From contig DBVU01000100.1 in NCBI GenBank assembly GCA_002308195.1, positions 1-12,147 on the forward strand: a DNA stretch of 12,147 nucleotides, given 5' to 3'. Positions within the stretch are counted from its first letter, which is position 1; every line of letters starts with the position of its first letter. The notes beneath the pieces are model-generated. The model had not been told where the DNA came from. It did not search any database and saw only the letters and a list, made by a program, of their open reading frames with translations. Source of the DNA: Bacteroidales bacterium UBA1256. Lineage in GTDB: Bacteria > Bacteroidota > Bacteroidia > Bacteroidales > Paludibacteraceae. The translations under genes were made by a program, and so were the position numbers. Of this stretch, positions 5,900-12,147 are shown piece by piece.

Positions 5900-6477
5900 A
5901 AAAAGATATCATTTTGGCGGGAGTGGGAGGCCAAGGAATCCTCTCCATCGCCACAGTTATAGGTGAGGCTGCGCTGCAAGAGGGATTGTATCTCAAGCAG
6001 GCAGAGGTTCATGGAATGTCACAACGCGGCGGAGATGTGCAATCGAACCTGCGTCTGTCGTCGGAACCCATCATGAGTGATTTGATAGCACAAGGTGGTG
6101 CTGACCTAATCATCTCGTTGGAACCGATGGAAGCACTACGATATGTCGAATATTTGAAACCGGATGGTTGGATTGTTAGTTCGTGTGTGCCTTTCCTCAA
6201 TATTCCGAATTATCCGGAAACAGAGCAGGTCTTGGTGCGTATTCGTGCTCACGAACATCATGTACTACTTGATGTCGAGGCACTAGCAAAAGAGGTCGGC
6301 GCTCCTGTTCAGGCAGCCAATATGGTGCTTCTGGGAGCCGCAATACCAATGTTGGGCATCGATCATGACAAGATGATTGCCGGTGTGGCTCGCGTTTTTG
6401 CTCGCAAAGGCGAAGACGTTGTGAAGACCAATATTGCAGCTGTGGAAGCAGGATATAAGAATAGTGTAAAGTGTTAA
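5896..6477 (+). CDS. iorB: Indolepyruvate:ferredoxin oxidoreductase, beta subunit
   Basis: The 193-residue gamma-type subunit of the 2-oxoacid:ferredoxin oxidoreductase family that pairs with IorA. GVGGQG (9-14) near the N-terminus and EVHGMSQRGG (37-46) are the family signatures of the CoA-binding/catalytic domain, and length matches IorB. The start overlaps the iorA stop by four bases (ATGA), as expected for a stoichiometric alpha-beta complex. There are no cysteine clusters, so with IorA lacking its ferredoxin domain the complex as encoded contains no iron-sulfur domain that I can see. The enzyme is cytoplasmic. Confidence 0.95.
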   Translation: MKKDIILAGVGGQGILSIATVIGEAALQEGLYLKQAEVHGMSQRGGDVQSNLRLSSEPIMSDLIAQGGADLIISLEPMEALRYVEYLKPDGWIVSSCVPFLNIPNYPETEQVLVRIRAHEHHVLLDVEALAKEVGAPVQAANMVLLGAAIPMLGIDHDKMIAGVARVFARKGEDVVKTNIAAVEAGYKNSVKC

Positions 6478-6488
6478 ATGTATAGCGT

Positions 6489-7865
6489 ATGCATTTTCCG
6501 TTAGATAAACATATTGTAGATTCGATTTGCCGACAGTTTGGTCTGCGCAACTTCGATGAACTAGGTAATGCGAGCATTCGTCAGTTGGCCGGGGTTGTTC
6601 GTTGCATCGAGCAAGCAACGGATGTGGAGTATGTAAACATGGCTCTCGGTGAACCCGGTTTACCTGCTGAAAAAATAGGTATAGAAGCGGAATATAAGGC
6701 ATTGCAGAACGGTTGTGCGTCCCATTATCCGAACATTATCGGTATTCCCGATGTAAAAAAATGGGGCTCTGAATTCGTTCGCGCTTTTGTCAATCTGCAA
6801 CGTCCGCCCGAGTGTATTTTGCCTACCGTAGGTTCAATGCAAGGTGCTTTCGCGTTGAATATGATGCTAATCCAATTACAACCTGAGAAAGATACGATTC
6901 TCTTTTTAGATCCGTGTTTCCCTGTGCAGAAAATGCAGTGTGACGTCATAGGCAGTCGTGTAGAAGCATTTGATATCGCAGATTTTCGTGGAGAAAAGCT
7001 ACGTGCAGAACTGGAGCGACATCTGCAATCGGGCCGCATAGCAGGCATCTTGTACAGTAATCCGAATAATCCAACATGGGCATGTCTAACAGATGATGAA
7101 CTACGTACTATCGGTGAATTAGCAACCCAGTATGATGCTATTGTTCTGGAGGATATTGCTTATCTGAACATGGATTTTAGAGATCCGAATAGAGGAAATC
7201 CGTACTCAGAGCCCTATCAGCCATCTGTAGGTCATTATACACATAATTGTATTCAGTTGATTTCCTGCTCGAAGATATTCAGTTATGCAGGCCAACGTGC
7301 AGCCTTTGTGGCAATTGATCCGGTACTGGCAAAGCGTACATATCCTGCTTTGGGAGAACGTTTGCACAACAATGGAGAACTGTTGCAAAGTTTTGCTTAC
7401 GTCTTCCTTTATGCCCTTTCTAGTGGCGTTTGTCACTCGGTTCAGTATGGTATGGCCGCTATGCTACAGGCTGCTTGCGAAGGCAAGATACGCTATGTGG
7501 ATAACACGCGTGAGTATGCTCGCCGAGCACATAAGATTAAGGAAATCATGCTCCGCAACGGTTTCCATATTGTCTATGACAAAGATGCAGACGGCAGAGA
7601 AGTAGGAGATGGATTCTTCTTCACTTTCGGCTACAGAGATTGGTCGGGCAAGAAACTCGTCAATAAACTGATATACTACGGAGTATCGGCTATTTCTTTG
7701 GAGAGTACAGGCGCAAAACGCGAAGGCATGCGTGGATGTGCTTCTTCGATTCGTGAGGACCAATATGAGATTCTGGAAGAACGGCTGCGTAAGTTCAACG
7801 AAGATTTTAGTCAATACGACCCATATGAGCCCAAAGATTCCTATGAAGTATGTGAGTCCTGCTGA
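6489..7865 (+). CDS. PLP-dependent aminotransferase, class I/II (aspartate aminotransferase fold)
   Basis: A 458-residue fold-type I aminotransferase. NPNNPT (191-196), the ring-nitrogen Asp in LEDIAYL (D222 with Y225), the Schiff-base Lys in SCSKIFSYAGQR (K262) and the phosphate-contact R270 are all in order. MRGCASSI near residues 415-425 would supply the carboxylate-binding Arg. It probably interconverts an amino acid (aromatic, by context) and its 2-oxo acid, feeding or draining IorAB. Length exceeds the usual 390-410 residues owing to an extended N-terminal section and an acidic C-terminal tail. The start at 6489 is 11 bases after the iorB stop; an earlier ATG at 6478 is out of frame. 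The 3' end overlaps the next gene. Substrate preference is inferred from neighbours, not residues. Confidence 0.9.
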   Translation: MHFPLDKHIVDSICRQFGLRNFDELGNASIRQLAGVVRCIEQATDVEYVNMALGEPGLPAEKIGIEAEYKALQNGCASHYPNIIGIPDVKKWGSEFVRAFVNLQRPPECILPTVGSMQGAFALNMMLIQLQPEKDTILFLDPCFPVQKMQCDVIGSRVEAFDIADFRGEKLRAELERHLQSGRIAGILYSNPNNPTWACLTDDELRTIGELATQYDAIVLEDIAYLNMDFRDPNRGNPYSEPYQPSVGHYTHNCIQLISCSKIFSYAGQRAAFVAIDPVLAKRTYPALGERLHNNGELLQSFAYVFLYALSSGVCHSVQYGMAAMLQAACEGKIRYVDNTREYARRAHKIKEIMLRNGFHIVYDKDADGREVGDGFFFTFGYRDWSGKKLVNKLIYYGVSAISLESTGAKREGMRGCASSIREDQYEILEERLRKFNEDFSQYDPYEPKDSYEVCESC

Positions 7866-9135
7866 AGCTGTTCGTTACGTTAAATCGGGCGATACCATAG
7901 TAGTGCAGGGTAGTACGAGTATTCCAACTGTACTACTCAATGCCCTAACTGAACGAGCTAGTGAATTGAGGGATGTGAAATTGATTTCCGGTTTCGGAAT
8001 TCATCCGGAAGATGCACCCTATGCCAAACGCGAACTGATAGATTCGTTTCGTGCGCTCTCTATCTTTGTGCCGAATACGCTTCGCCGTGCTATGCGTGAG
8101 GGCGTAGCAGACACTATTCCTTGTTTTCTGGGTGAAGTGCCGAGTCTCTTTCGTAGTGGTCAAATTCCTGTAGACGTGACTTTTCTCAACGTGAGCGAAC
8201 CAGACGAAGAAGGCTATTGTACGTATGGCATCTCTGCTGATATCGCTTTCTCTGGCGCTGAATGCTCGAAAGTCATCATAGCGCAGGTCAATAAATACAT
8301 GCCACGTACGTTTGGTGACCCGGTAATACACGTCAGCAAAATAACGGCAATGTGTCGTGGCGATGTGCCATTGGTAGAGGTTCCAACGCCAGTGCCCAAT
8401 GAGATAGAGACCAAGATAGGCAATTATGTGGCATCGCAGATACCAGATGGTGCAACGCTGCAGATAGGCGTAGGAGGCATTCCTAATGCGGTGATAAATG
8501 CACTTCGTGGGCATCAACATCTGGGACTCCATACAGAAGCCATCACAGATGGCGTTCTGCCGTTGATAGAAAGCGGTGTGATAGACAATAGCCAAAAGAA
8601 AGTACTGCCAGGCAAGTCGGTAGGTAGTTTGATCTTGGGCTCCAAGCATTTGTACGATTATGTGGATGGCAATCGTGATTTCGTGATCCGTGATGTAGCA
8701 TGGACCAACGATCCTCAGATAATTCGTCAGAATCCTCGTGCAATGGCAATCAATTCTGCCGTAGAGGTGGATCTGACCGGACAAATTTGTGCAGACTCGA
8801 TAGGCGATACTATTATATCCGGAGTAGGCGGTCAGCACGACTTTATGTACGGAGCAGCTCTCTCCGAAGGGGGAAAGTGTTTTATTGCACTGCCTAGTAT
8901 GACCAATAAGGGGAAATCGAAGATAGTTGCACATTTGGCGCCTGGTGCGGGCGTAGTAACTACACGTTTTCAGACTCAATACATAGCCACAGAGCATGGT
9001 ATTGTTTATCTTAGAAACCTGCCGTTGGCAGATCGCGCTAAAGCACTAATCAGCATAGCTGATCCATCTGTGCGCGAAGAACTGGAACGCGCGGCAGTTG
9101 AGCGATTTGGAATAGGTTTTTTGCGACTAAAATAA
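7843..9135 (+). CDS. Acetyl-CoA hydrolase / 4-hydroxybutyrate CoA-transferase family (AbfT-like)
   Basis: A 430-residue two-domain class I CoA-transferase. Motifs in order are the N-terminal SPAEAVRYVKSGD, FLGEVPSLFR, IGVGGIPNAV (208-217), LHTEAITDGV with the expected covalent Glu at 232, SGVGGQHD (326-333) and a C-terminal TEHG (383-386). These match the AbfT/Cat-type family, which moves CoA between acids such as acetate and a carboxylic acid, or hydrolyses acyl-CoA. In this operon it would release aryl acids from IorAB-made acyl-CoA while saving the CoA bond, or activate them in reverse. I start at the ATG at 7843 (MKYVSPAEAV), 23 bases inside the aminotransferase gene. An in-frame ATG at 7825 would add six residues; neither has a clear ribosome binding site. 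Family is firm; substrate is unknown. Confidence 0.88.
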   Translation: MKYVSPAEAVRYVKSGDTIVVQGSTSIPTVLLNALTERASELRDVKLISGFGIHPEDAPYAKRELIDSFRALSIFVPNTLRRAMREGVADTIPCFLGEVPSLFRSGQIPVDVTFLNVSEPDEEGYCTYGISADIAFSGAECSKVIIAQVNKYMPRTFGDPVIHVSKITAMCRGDVPLVEVPTPVPNEIETKIGNYVASQIPDGATLQIGVGGIPNAVINALRGHQHLGLHTEAITDGVLPLIESGVIDNSQKKVLPGKSVGSLILGSKHLYDYVDGNRDFVIRDVAWTNDPQIIRQNPRAMAINSAVEVDLTGQICADSIGDTIISGVGGQHDFMYGAALSEGGKCFIALPSMTNKGKSKIVAHLAPGAGVVTTRFQTQYIATEHGIVYLRNLPLADRAKALISIADPSVREELERAAVERFGIGFLRLK

Positions 9136-9152
9136 ATTCTGAAACTTCTCTA

Positions 9153-9725
9153 ATGCGAATGTGGATGAATCATTACGAGATTATATCTGAACGGCAGGAA
9201 AAAGTTCTGCGTTATTTGGAGGAGCACCAGATTCCCTTCGAAACATATAATCATCCTGAAGGCAAGAGTATAGAGGAAGCAAAACGTTGGTGGCATGACG
9301 ATGGCAGTGTGCATTGCAAAAACATCTTTATGCGCAATCACAAGGGAAATCAACACTATCTCATTTGTTTTCCGTGTGATGACGATTTAGCTATTCATGA
9401 TATAGAGCATTGGCTCAAAGAAGTGTTGGTAGCACAAGGTCAGAATGCTCCAGGCAAACTGTCGTTTGCTTCGCCAGAGCGTATGATGAAGTATCTGGGA
9501 CTGGAACCAGGAAGCGTTAGTCCTTTTGGACTAATTAATGATGTAGAGCATCATGTTATTCTCTTTCTGGACAGTAGGTTGAAGGATGCATCCTCTCTCA
9601 GTTTCCATCCCAATGACTGTCGTGGTACGGTTGTGATCTCACAAGCCGCTTTTCAACAATACCTGGCATCTGTTGGTAATCAGGTGGAATATATTAGAAC
9701 AACGAGTAAAAATGAAATAGAATGA
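9153..9725 (+). CDS. ProXp/YbaK-type aminoacyl-tRNA deacylase (PrdX-like)
   Basis: A 190-residue free-standing editing domain homologous to the insertion domain of bacterial prolyl-tRNA synthetase (YbaK/EbsC/ProX superfamily). These proteins hydrolyse mischarged tRNA, typically Ala-tRNA(Pro). Signatures are IPFETYNHPEGKSIEEA (27-43), HCKNIFMRN with the key Lys at 56, GLEPGSVSPFGL (116-127) and FHPND (151-155). Length is near 165-190, usual for the family. Three nearby in-frame starts exist (9153, 9159, 9165); I keep 9153, 17 bases after the preceding stop. Its stop overlaps the DUF1295 start by four bases (ATGA). A tRNA-proofreading enzyme in an amino acid transamination operon is not an obvious partner. 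The amino acid specificity cannot be assigned from sequence alone. Confidence 0.88.
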   Translation: MRMWMNHYEIISERQEKVLRYLEEHQIPFETYNHPEGKSIEEAKRWWHDDGSVHCKNIFMRNHKGNQHYLICFPCDDDLAIHDIEHWLKEVLVAQGQNAPGKLSFASPERMMKYLGLEPGSVSPFGLINDVEHHVILFLDSRLKDASSLSFHPNDCRGTVVISQAAFQQYLASVGNQVEYIRTTSKNEIE

Positions 9726-10588
9726 AACGAGATTACTCAAAATGGTGCAGCGTAGGGCTGATAACTGCCATCTACGTGCTAGCCGGCATCGCAGGCGTAC
9801 TGCTGTTTATATTTACTAACCCGTTGATTGACAATCCATTGGTTCGCCTATTTCTGGCCGATGTGTTGGCAACATTGATAGTATGGGGATTTGGCCTATT
9901 GTATGAAAATGTGTCGGTCTATGATCCATATTGGAGTGTTTTTCCGCCAGTAGCTTTCCTGATTTGGGCATTTTATACGGGCATTTGGTCCGTGCCTGTT
10001 GTATTGCTGCTAATAGCTTCGTGGTACTGGGGATGGCGTCTCACACGTAACTGGGCGCTTACGTTCAAGGGCATCGCACATGAAGATTGGCGCTATACTA
10101 AATATCGCAGCCAACATCCGTTGGTATTTCATGCTATCAATCTCTTTGGATTGAATATGATGCCAACACTAGTTGTTTTTGGAGCTATGCTGCCAGGCCT
10201 TATGCTGTTCAAAGAACAACCATTTGATTTTTTAGATTATAGATCGTGGATTTGTATCTTCGGTTTTGTTGTCTGTCTGGCTTCTGCTACGATTCAGTTG
10301 ATAGCAGATAAGCAGATACATGATTTTCGTGCCGCAAACCCTGGAAAATACTGTAACGTGGGTTTGTGGAAGCATGGTCGTCACCCGAATTACTTCGGCG
10401 AGATACAATTCTGGTGGGGAATTTGGATTATGTACGCGGCGCTGAATGGCCTAGATTGGTATGTATGTGGTCCAATAGCCATGACGATAATGTTCGTAGG
10501 AATTAGCGTCCCTCTAATGGAGAAACGCCAACTGCAGAACAAACCCGGTTATGCCGAGTATCGTAAGCAAACGCGTATGCTTATTTAG
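9722..10588 (+). CDS. DUF1295 membrane protein (steroid 5-alpha-reductase-like)
   Basis: A 288-residue integral inner-membrane protein with about eight hydrophobic segments (first about 12-32, last about 250-266). The signature VYDPYW (66-71) and the C-terminal GRHPNYFGE (219-227) with the nearby E267 (LMEKRQL) define the DUF1295 group, related to steroid 5-alpha-reductases and isoprenylcysteine methyltransferases. The RHPNYFGE segment usually binds the cofactor (NADPH or SAM). Members are predicted to reduce or modify lipid-like substrates, but the reaction is generally unknown. The start shares ATGA with the deacylase stop. It is the last gene of operon 2; its stop overlaps the stop of the opposing galactanase gene by three of its own bases. 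A link to arylacetate metabolism is not evident. Confidence 0.9.
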   Translation: MKRDYSKWCSVGLITAIYVLAGIAGVLLFIFTNPLIDNPLVRLFLADVLATLIVWGFGLLYENVSVYDPYWSVFPPVAFLIWAFYTGIWSVPVVLLLIASWYWGWRLTRNWALTFKGIAHEDWRYTKYRSQHPLVFHAINLFGLNMMPTLVVFGAMLPGLMLFKEQPFDFLDYRSWICIFGFVVCLASATIQLIADKQIHDFRAANPGKYCNVGLWKHGRHPNYFGEIQFWWGIWIMYAALNGLDWYVCGPIAMTIMFVGISVPLMEKRQLQNKPGYAEYRKQTRMLI

Positions 10589-11928
10589 TGAATCTTAGCG
10601 CCTTGTGCGTTGTAGATTTGTCCTCCGCGCTCGATGAGAAGTTGACCATCGCGGATGAGTTTTTTGCCGCGAATGGTTGTTGTATTAGGCTGTGATAGAT
10701 CTTCGCTAGGGTCGTTGTAGAAATTCTTCATATAATAAGGAGCGCATACATCGGCCGCTGTTTTGTCTCCAGAGACACTTCCTGTCTTAAGAATGGTGTG
10801 GCCGGAAGTAGTTGAATTCTCATCCCAGAATCCGCGGTTAGACCATGTTTCTTCGATTATGTTGGCTTTGGTACTCCAGTTGACATAATCGCCATTTCCT
10901 GCATCTTCCGGAAACCAATAATTGATGCCATCGACATTCTCGAGTGGTTTGAGGTTATCCACCAAATCTTTTACGAAGTTGTATTGTCCTTGCACGGAAC
11001 ATGGCCATGCATCGCGAGTGTCGTAATTAACGCCAGAAGATGGCCAATTCTGGAAGTTATAGGCGCACTCAACGATATGCACGCGTTTTGTTGGGAATTG
11101 CGTTGCTAGTGTATTGATAGCACGCACAAGATTATTTTTGTCGTTTTTGGTTATTACTTGTGCCGTATTAAGATAACCGTGCCAGAAAGGGTAGTAACTG
11201 AGACCAATAACATCGAAATCAACGCCACCTGCAAGCAATTTGTTGTAGTAGTACTGGTTATAACCCGTGTTGGTAGGACGATCCGTATGGATAATGATTT
11301 GCGCATTAGGACATTCTTCACGCACGGCATTGCAGCCGGCATTGAGAAGCTTGAGATAGCCCTCCCAGTTAGTGCCTGATTTGTCATAAGGTGCTACTAT
11401 GCGGCCACAGAGTCCGTACATGATTTCGTTGCCTACTTGTACGAGGTCAGGTGTTGCGCCTGCAGCTTTGAGCGCTTGCAGCACACGATGGGTGTATTGG
11501 CCGAGTGAGTCAGCCATGAGGTCGTCGGAAAGGCCTTTCCATGCAGCAGGAGGCTGAATGTGTCCTGCATCAACCCAAGAGTCAGAGTAGTGGAAGTCGA
11601 GCAGGAAATAGGCGCCTGCGGCTTTGATGCGTTTGCCAAGTGCTGTGACATAGGCTAAATCTTGTACGATGGCATAGTCGGTTGTCGTGTAGTCGGGCGC
11701 TTTCTGCTGCGGATTGACGAATATACGCACGCGGAAAGTATTCCAACCGCATTGAGCGACCAGCCAAGGGATTAGGTTGTTGACTTTAGCGCTTTTCACA
11801 TCTCTATAGCCAGAACTGTATTGCTCGTACTGCGGGAGCATAGAAATGTCTCCACCGACGTAACGTGTGGCGTGAATGGTGCCTACGAGCGCGCATGCGC
11901 ATATAATAAATAAGGAAATACGTTTCAT
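10585..11928 (-). CDS. Secreted endo-beta-1,4-galactanase, glycoside hydrolase family 53
   Basis: A 447-residue enzyme with an N-terminal signal peptide (KR, hydrophobic core to about residue 15, likely cleavage after A20 in TIHA); no convincing lipobox. The catalytic barrel shows GGDISMLPQYE (25-35), FRVRIF (65-70), DFHYSDSW (111-118), the acid/base Glu in VQVGNE (E168), a YYPFW segment (245-249) and the nucleophile Glu in HIVEC (E287). GH53 enzymes cut beta-1,4-galactan side chains of pectic arabinogalactan. The last 35 or so residues hold GKKLIRDGQLLIERGGQIYN followed by AQG, resembling short C-terminal tails of secreted Bacteroidales proteins; its sorting role is inference. The start is 29 bases from its own promoter. 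No SusC/SusD genes are visible here, so any utilisation locus would lie beyond the right edge. Convergent, overlapping operon 2. Confidence 0.93.
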   Translation of the reverse strand: MKRISLFIICACALVGTIHATRYVGGDISMLPQYEQYSSGYRDVKSAKVNNLIPWLVAQCGWNTFRVRIFVNPQQKAPDYTTTDYAIVQDLAYVTALGKRIKAAGAYFLLDFHYSDSWVDAGHIQPPAAWKGLSDDLMADSLGQYTHRVLQALKAAGATPDLVQVGNEIMYGLCGRIVAPYDKSGTNWEGYLKLLNAGCNAVREECPNAQIIIHTDRPTNTGYNQYYYNKLLAGGVDFDVIGLSYYPFWHGYLNTAQVITKNDKNNLVRAINTLATQFPTKRVHIVECAYNFQNWPSSGVNYDTRDAWPCSVQGQYNFVKDLVDNLKPLENVDGINYWFPEDAGNGDYVNWSTKANIIEETWSNRGFWDENSTTSGHTILKTGSVSGDKTAADVCAPYYMKNFYNDPSEDLSQPNTTTIRGKKLIRDGQLLIERGGQIYNAQGAKIH

Positions 11929-11956
11929 TTGGGATTTAAGATTTGATTTTCGGAGG

Positions 11957-11988
11957 CAAAGGTACTGCTTTTTTTTGAATTGTGCAAA
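11957..11988 (-). promoter_or_regulatory. Bacteroidota-type promoter of the galactanase gene
   Basis: Read on the minus strand, TTTG (11988-11985) and TACCTTTG (11964-11957) are spaced by 20 bases. Transcription would begin near 11951, about 22 bases before the ATG at 11928. Spacing is identical to the two plus-strand promoters in this window. Confidence 0.85.
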
Positions 11989-12053
11989 TTAAAAAATCAA
12001 AATTACTGGATAATATACTTTTTTGAGAGGTTTTATGTTAATGCATTTCTAGG

Positions 12054-12091
12054 CGGAGGCCGCTCTTTCCGATTAACGGAAAGACGCTCCG
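12054..12091. repeat. GC-rich imperfect hairpin
   Basis: TCTTTCCG (12064-12071) and CGGAAAGA (12077-12084) form a perfect 8-bp stem with an ATTAA loop. CGGAG (12054-12058) and CTCCG (12087-12091) extend it across a small asymmetric internal loop. No T-run follows, so it is not a typical intrinsic terminator. It lies 19 bases before the repeat array. Confidence 0.65.
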
Positions 12092-12109
12092 TGGTAGGAT
12101 ACGTGATAG

Positions 12110-12147
12110 TCTCGATAATCTCGATAATAACCTACTAATAACCTACT
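12110..12147 (+). repeat. Short tandem repeats: TCTCGATAA twice, then an 11-bp unit twice
   Basis: TCTCGATAA occurs at 12110-12118 and 12119-12127. It is directly followed by the 11-base unit AATAACCTACT at 12126-12136 and 12137-12147, which shares the last two bases of the previous unit and reaches the window end. The array is therefore incomplete. The TCTCG core is the same as in the array at 4081-4140, and the second unit has the same 11-bp period. Confidence 0.8.

Larger units (their letters stand above)
11989..12147. other. Right-edge intergenic region
   Basis: About 160 bases with no gene I can support on either strand. The first part (to about 12050) is AT-rich with no recognised site. 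It is followed by a GC-richer hairpin at 12054-12091 and a short-period repeat from 12110 to the window end, listed separately. The region is unusually structured for a spacer and continues past the window. Confidence 0.6.

Noticed and set aside
6478..6488. ATG just after the iorB stop as aminotransferase start
   Set aside because: It is out of frame with the aminotransferase and reaches a stop after a few codons.
8061..8068. TATCTTTG inside the CoA-transferase gene, resembling a -7 box
   Set aside because: There is no TTTG 20 bases upstream and no gene start downstream at a sensible distance.
7945..8997. 350-codon open frame on the minus strand
   Set aside because: It is fully antisense to the well-supported CoA-transferase gene, its translation is rich in His, Tyr, Cys and Arg with no recognisable motif, and it has no promoter.
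1..12147. Insertion sequence, prophage or integrase in the window
   Set aside because: No transposase, integrase or phage structural protein was seen in any supported frame; the repeats at 4081 and 12110 lack flanking mobile genes.

Overview
The window looks like a chromosomal segment from a member of the Bacteroidales (phylum Bacteroidota). All three promoters I can recognise have the Bacteroidota form, a TTTG box and a TAnCTTTG box separated by exactly 20 bases. Most starts lack a Shine-Dalgarno sequence. The gene content also fits an anaerobic, plant-fibre-associated member of this group: a methylmalonyl-CoA mutase, an indolepyruvate:ferredoxin oxidoreductase without a ferredoxin domain, and a secreted GH53 galactanase. 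No RNA gene, CRISPR array or insertion sequence is visible.

Layout. Bases 1-141 are the last 46 codons of methylmalonyl-CoA mutase, followed by an intrinsic terminator (159-196). The -33 box of the next promoter sits inside the loop of that terminator. Operon 1 (230-4111, + strand) holds seven tightly packed genes: a short YdeI-like protein, a classical SDR, an NAD(P)-binding epimerase-like protein, a MmcQ/YjbR protein, an alpha/beta hydrolase, a CPBP-type membrane protein and an 81-residue protein of unknown function. The last gene runs into six copies of TCTCG at an exact 11-bp period. A hairpin and an intrinsic terminator (4189-4209) follow.

Operon 2 (promoter 4221-4252, genes 4283-10588, + strand) encodes IorA, IorB, a PLP aminotransferase, an AbfT-type CoA-transferase/hydrolase, a ProXp/YbaK-type aminoacyl-tRNA deacylase and a DUF1295 membrane protein. 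The first four form a coherent route: amino acid to 2-oxo acid, to acyl-CoA plus reduced ferredoxin, to free acid with the CoA bond conserved. In reverse it could assemble aromatic amino acids from arylacetates. Which direction runs cannot be read from the sequence.

On the minus strand, a secreted GH53 endo-galactanase (11928-10585) converges on operon 2, and the two 3' ends overlap by four bases with no terminator between them. Its promoter is at 11957-11988. The right edge (11989-12147) has no gene. It carries a GC-rich hairpin and the start of a second short-period repeat array that again uses TCTCG, then an 11-bp unit running off the window.

The enzymes are familiar families. The least explained signals are the two TCTCG/11-bp repeat arrays, the way one of them forms the 3' end of a gene, and the nesting of promoter elements in inverted repeats.
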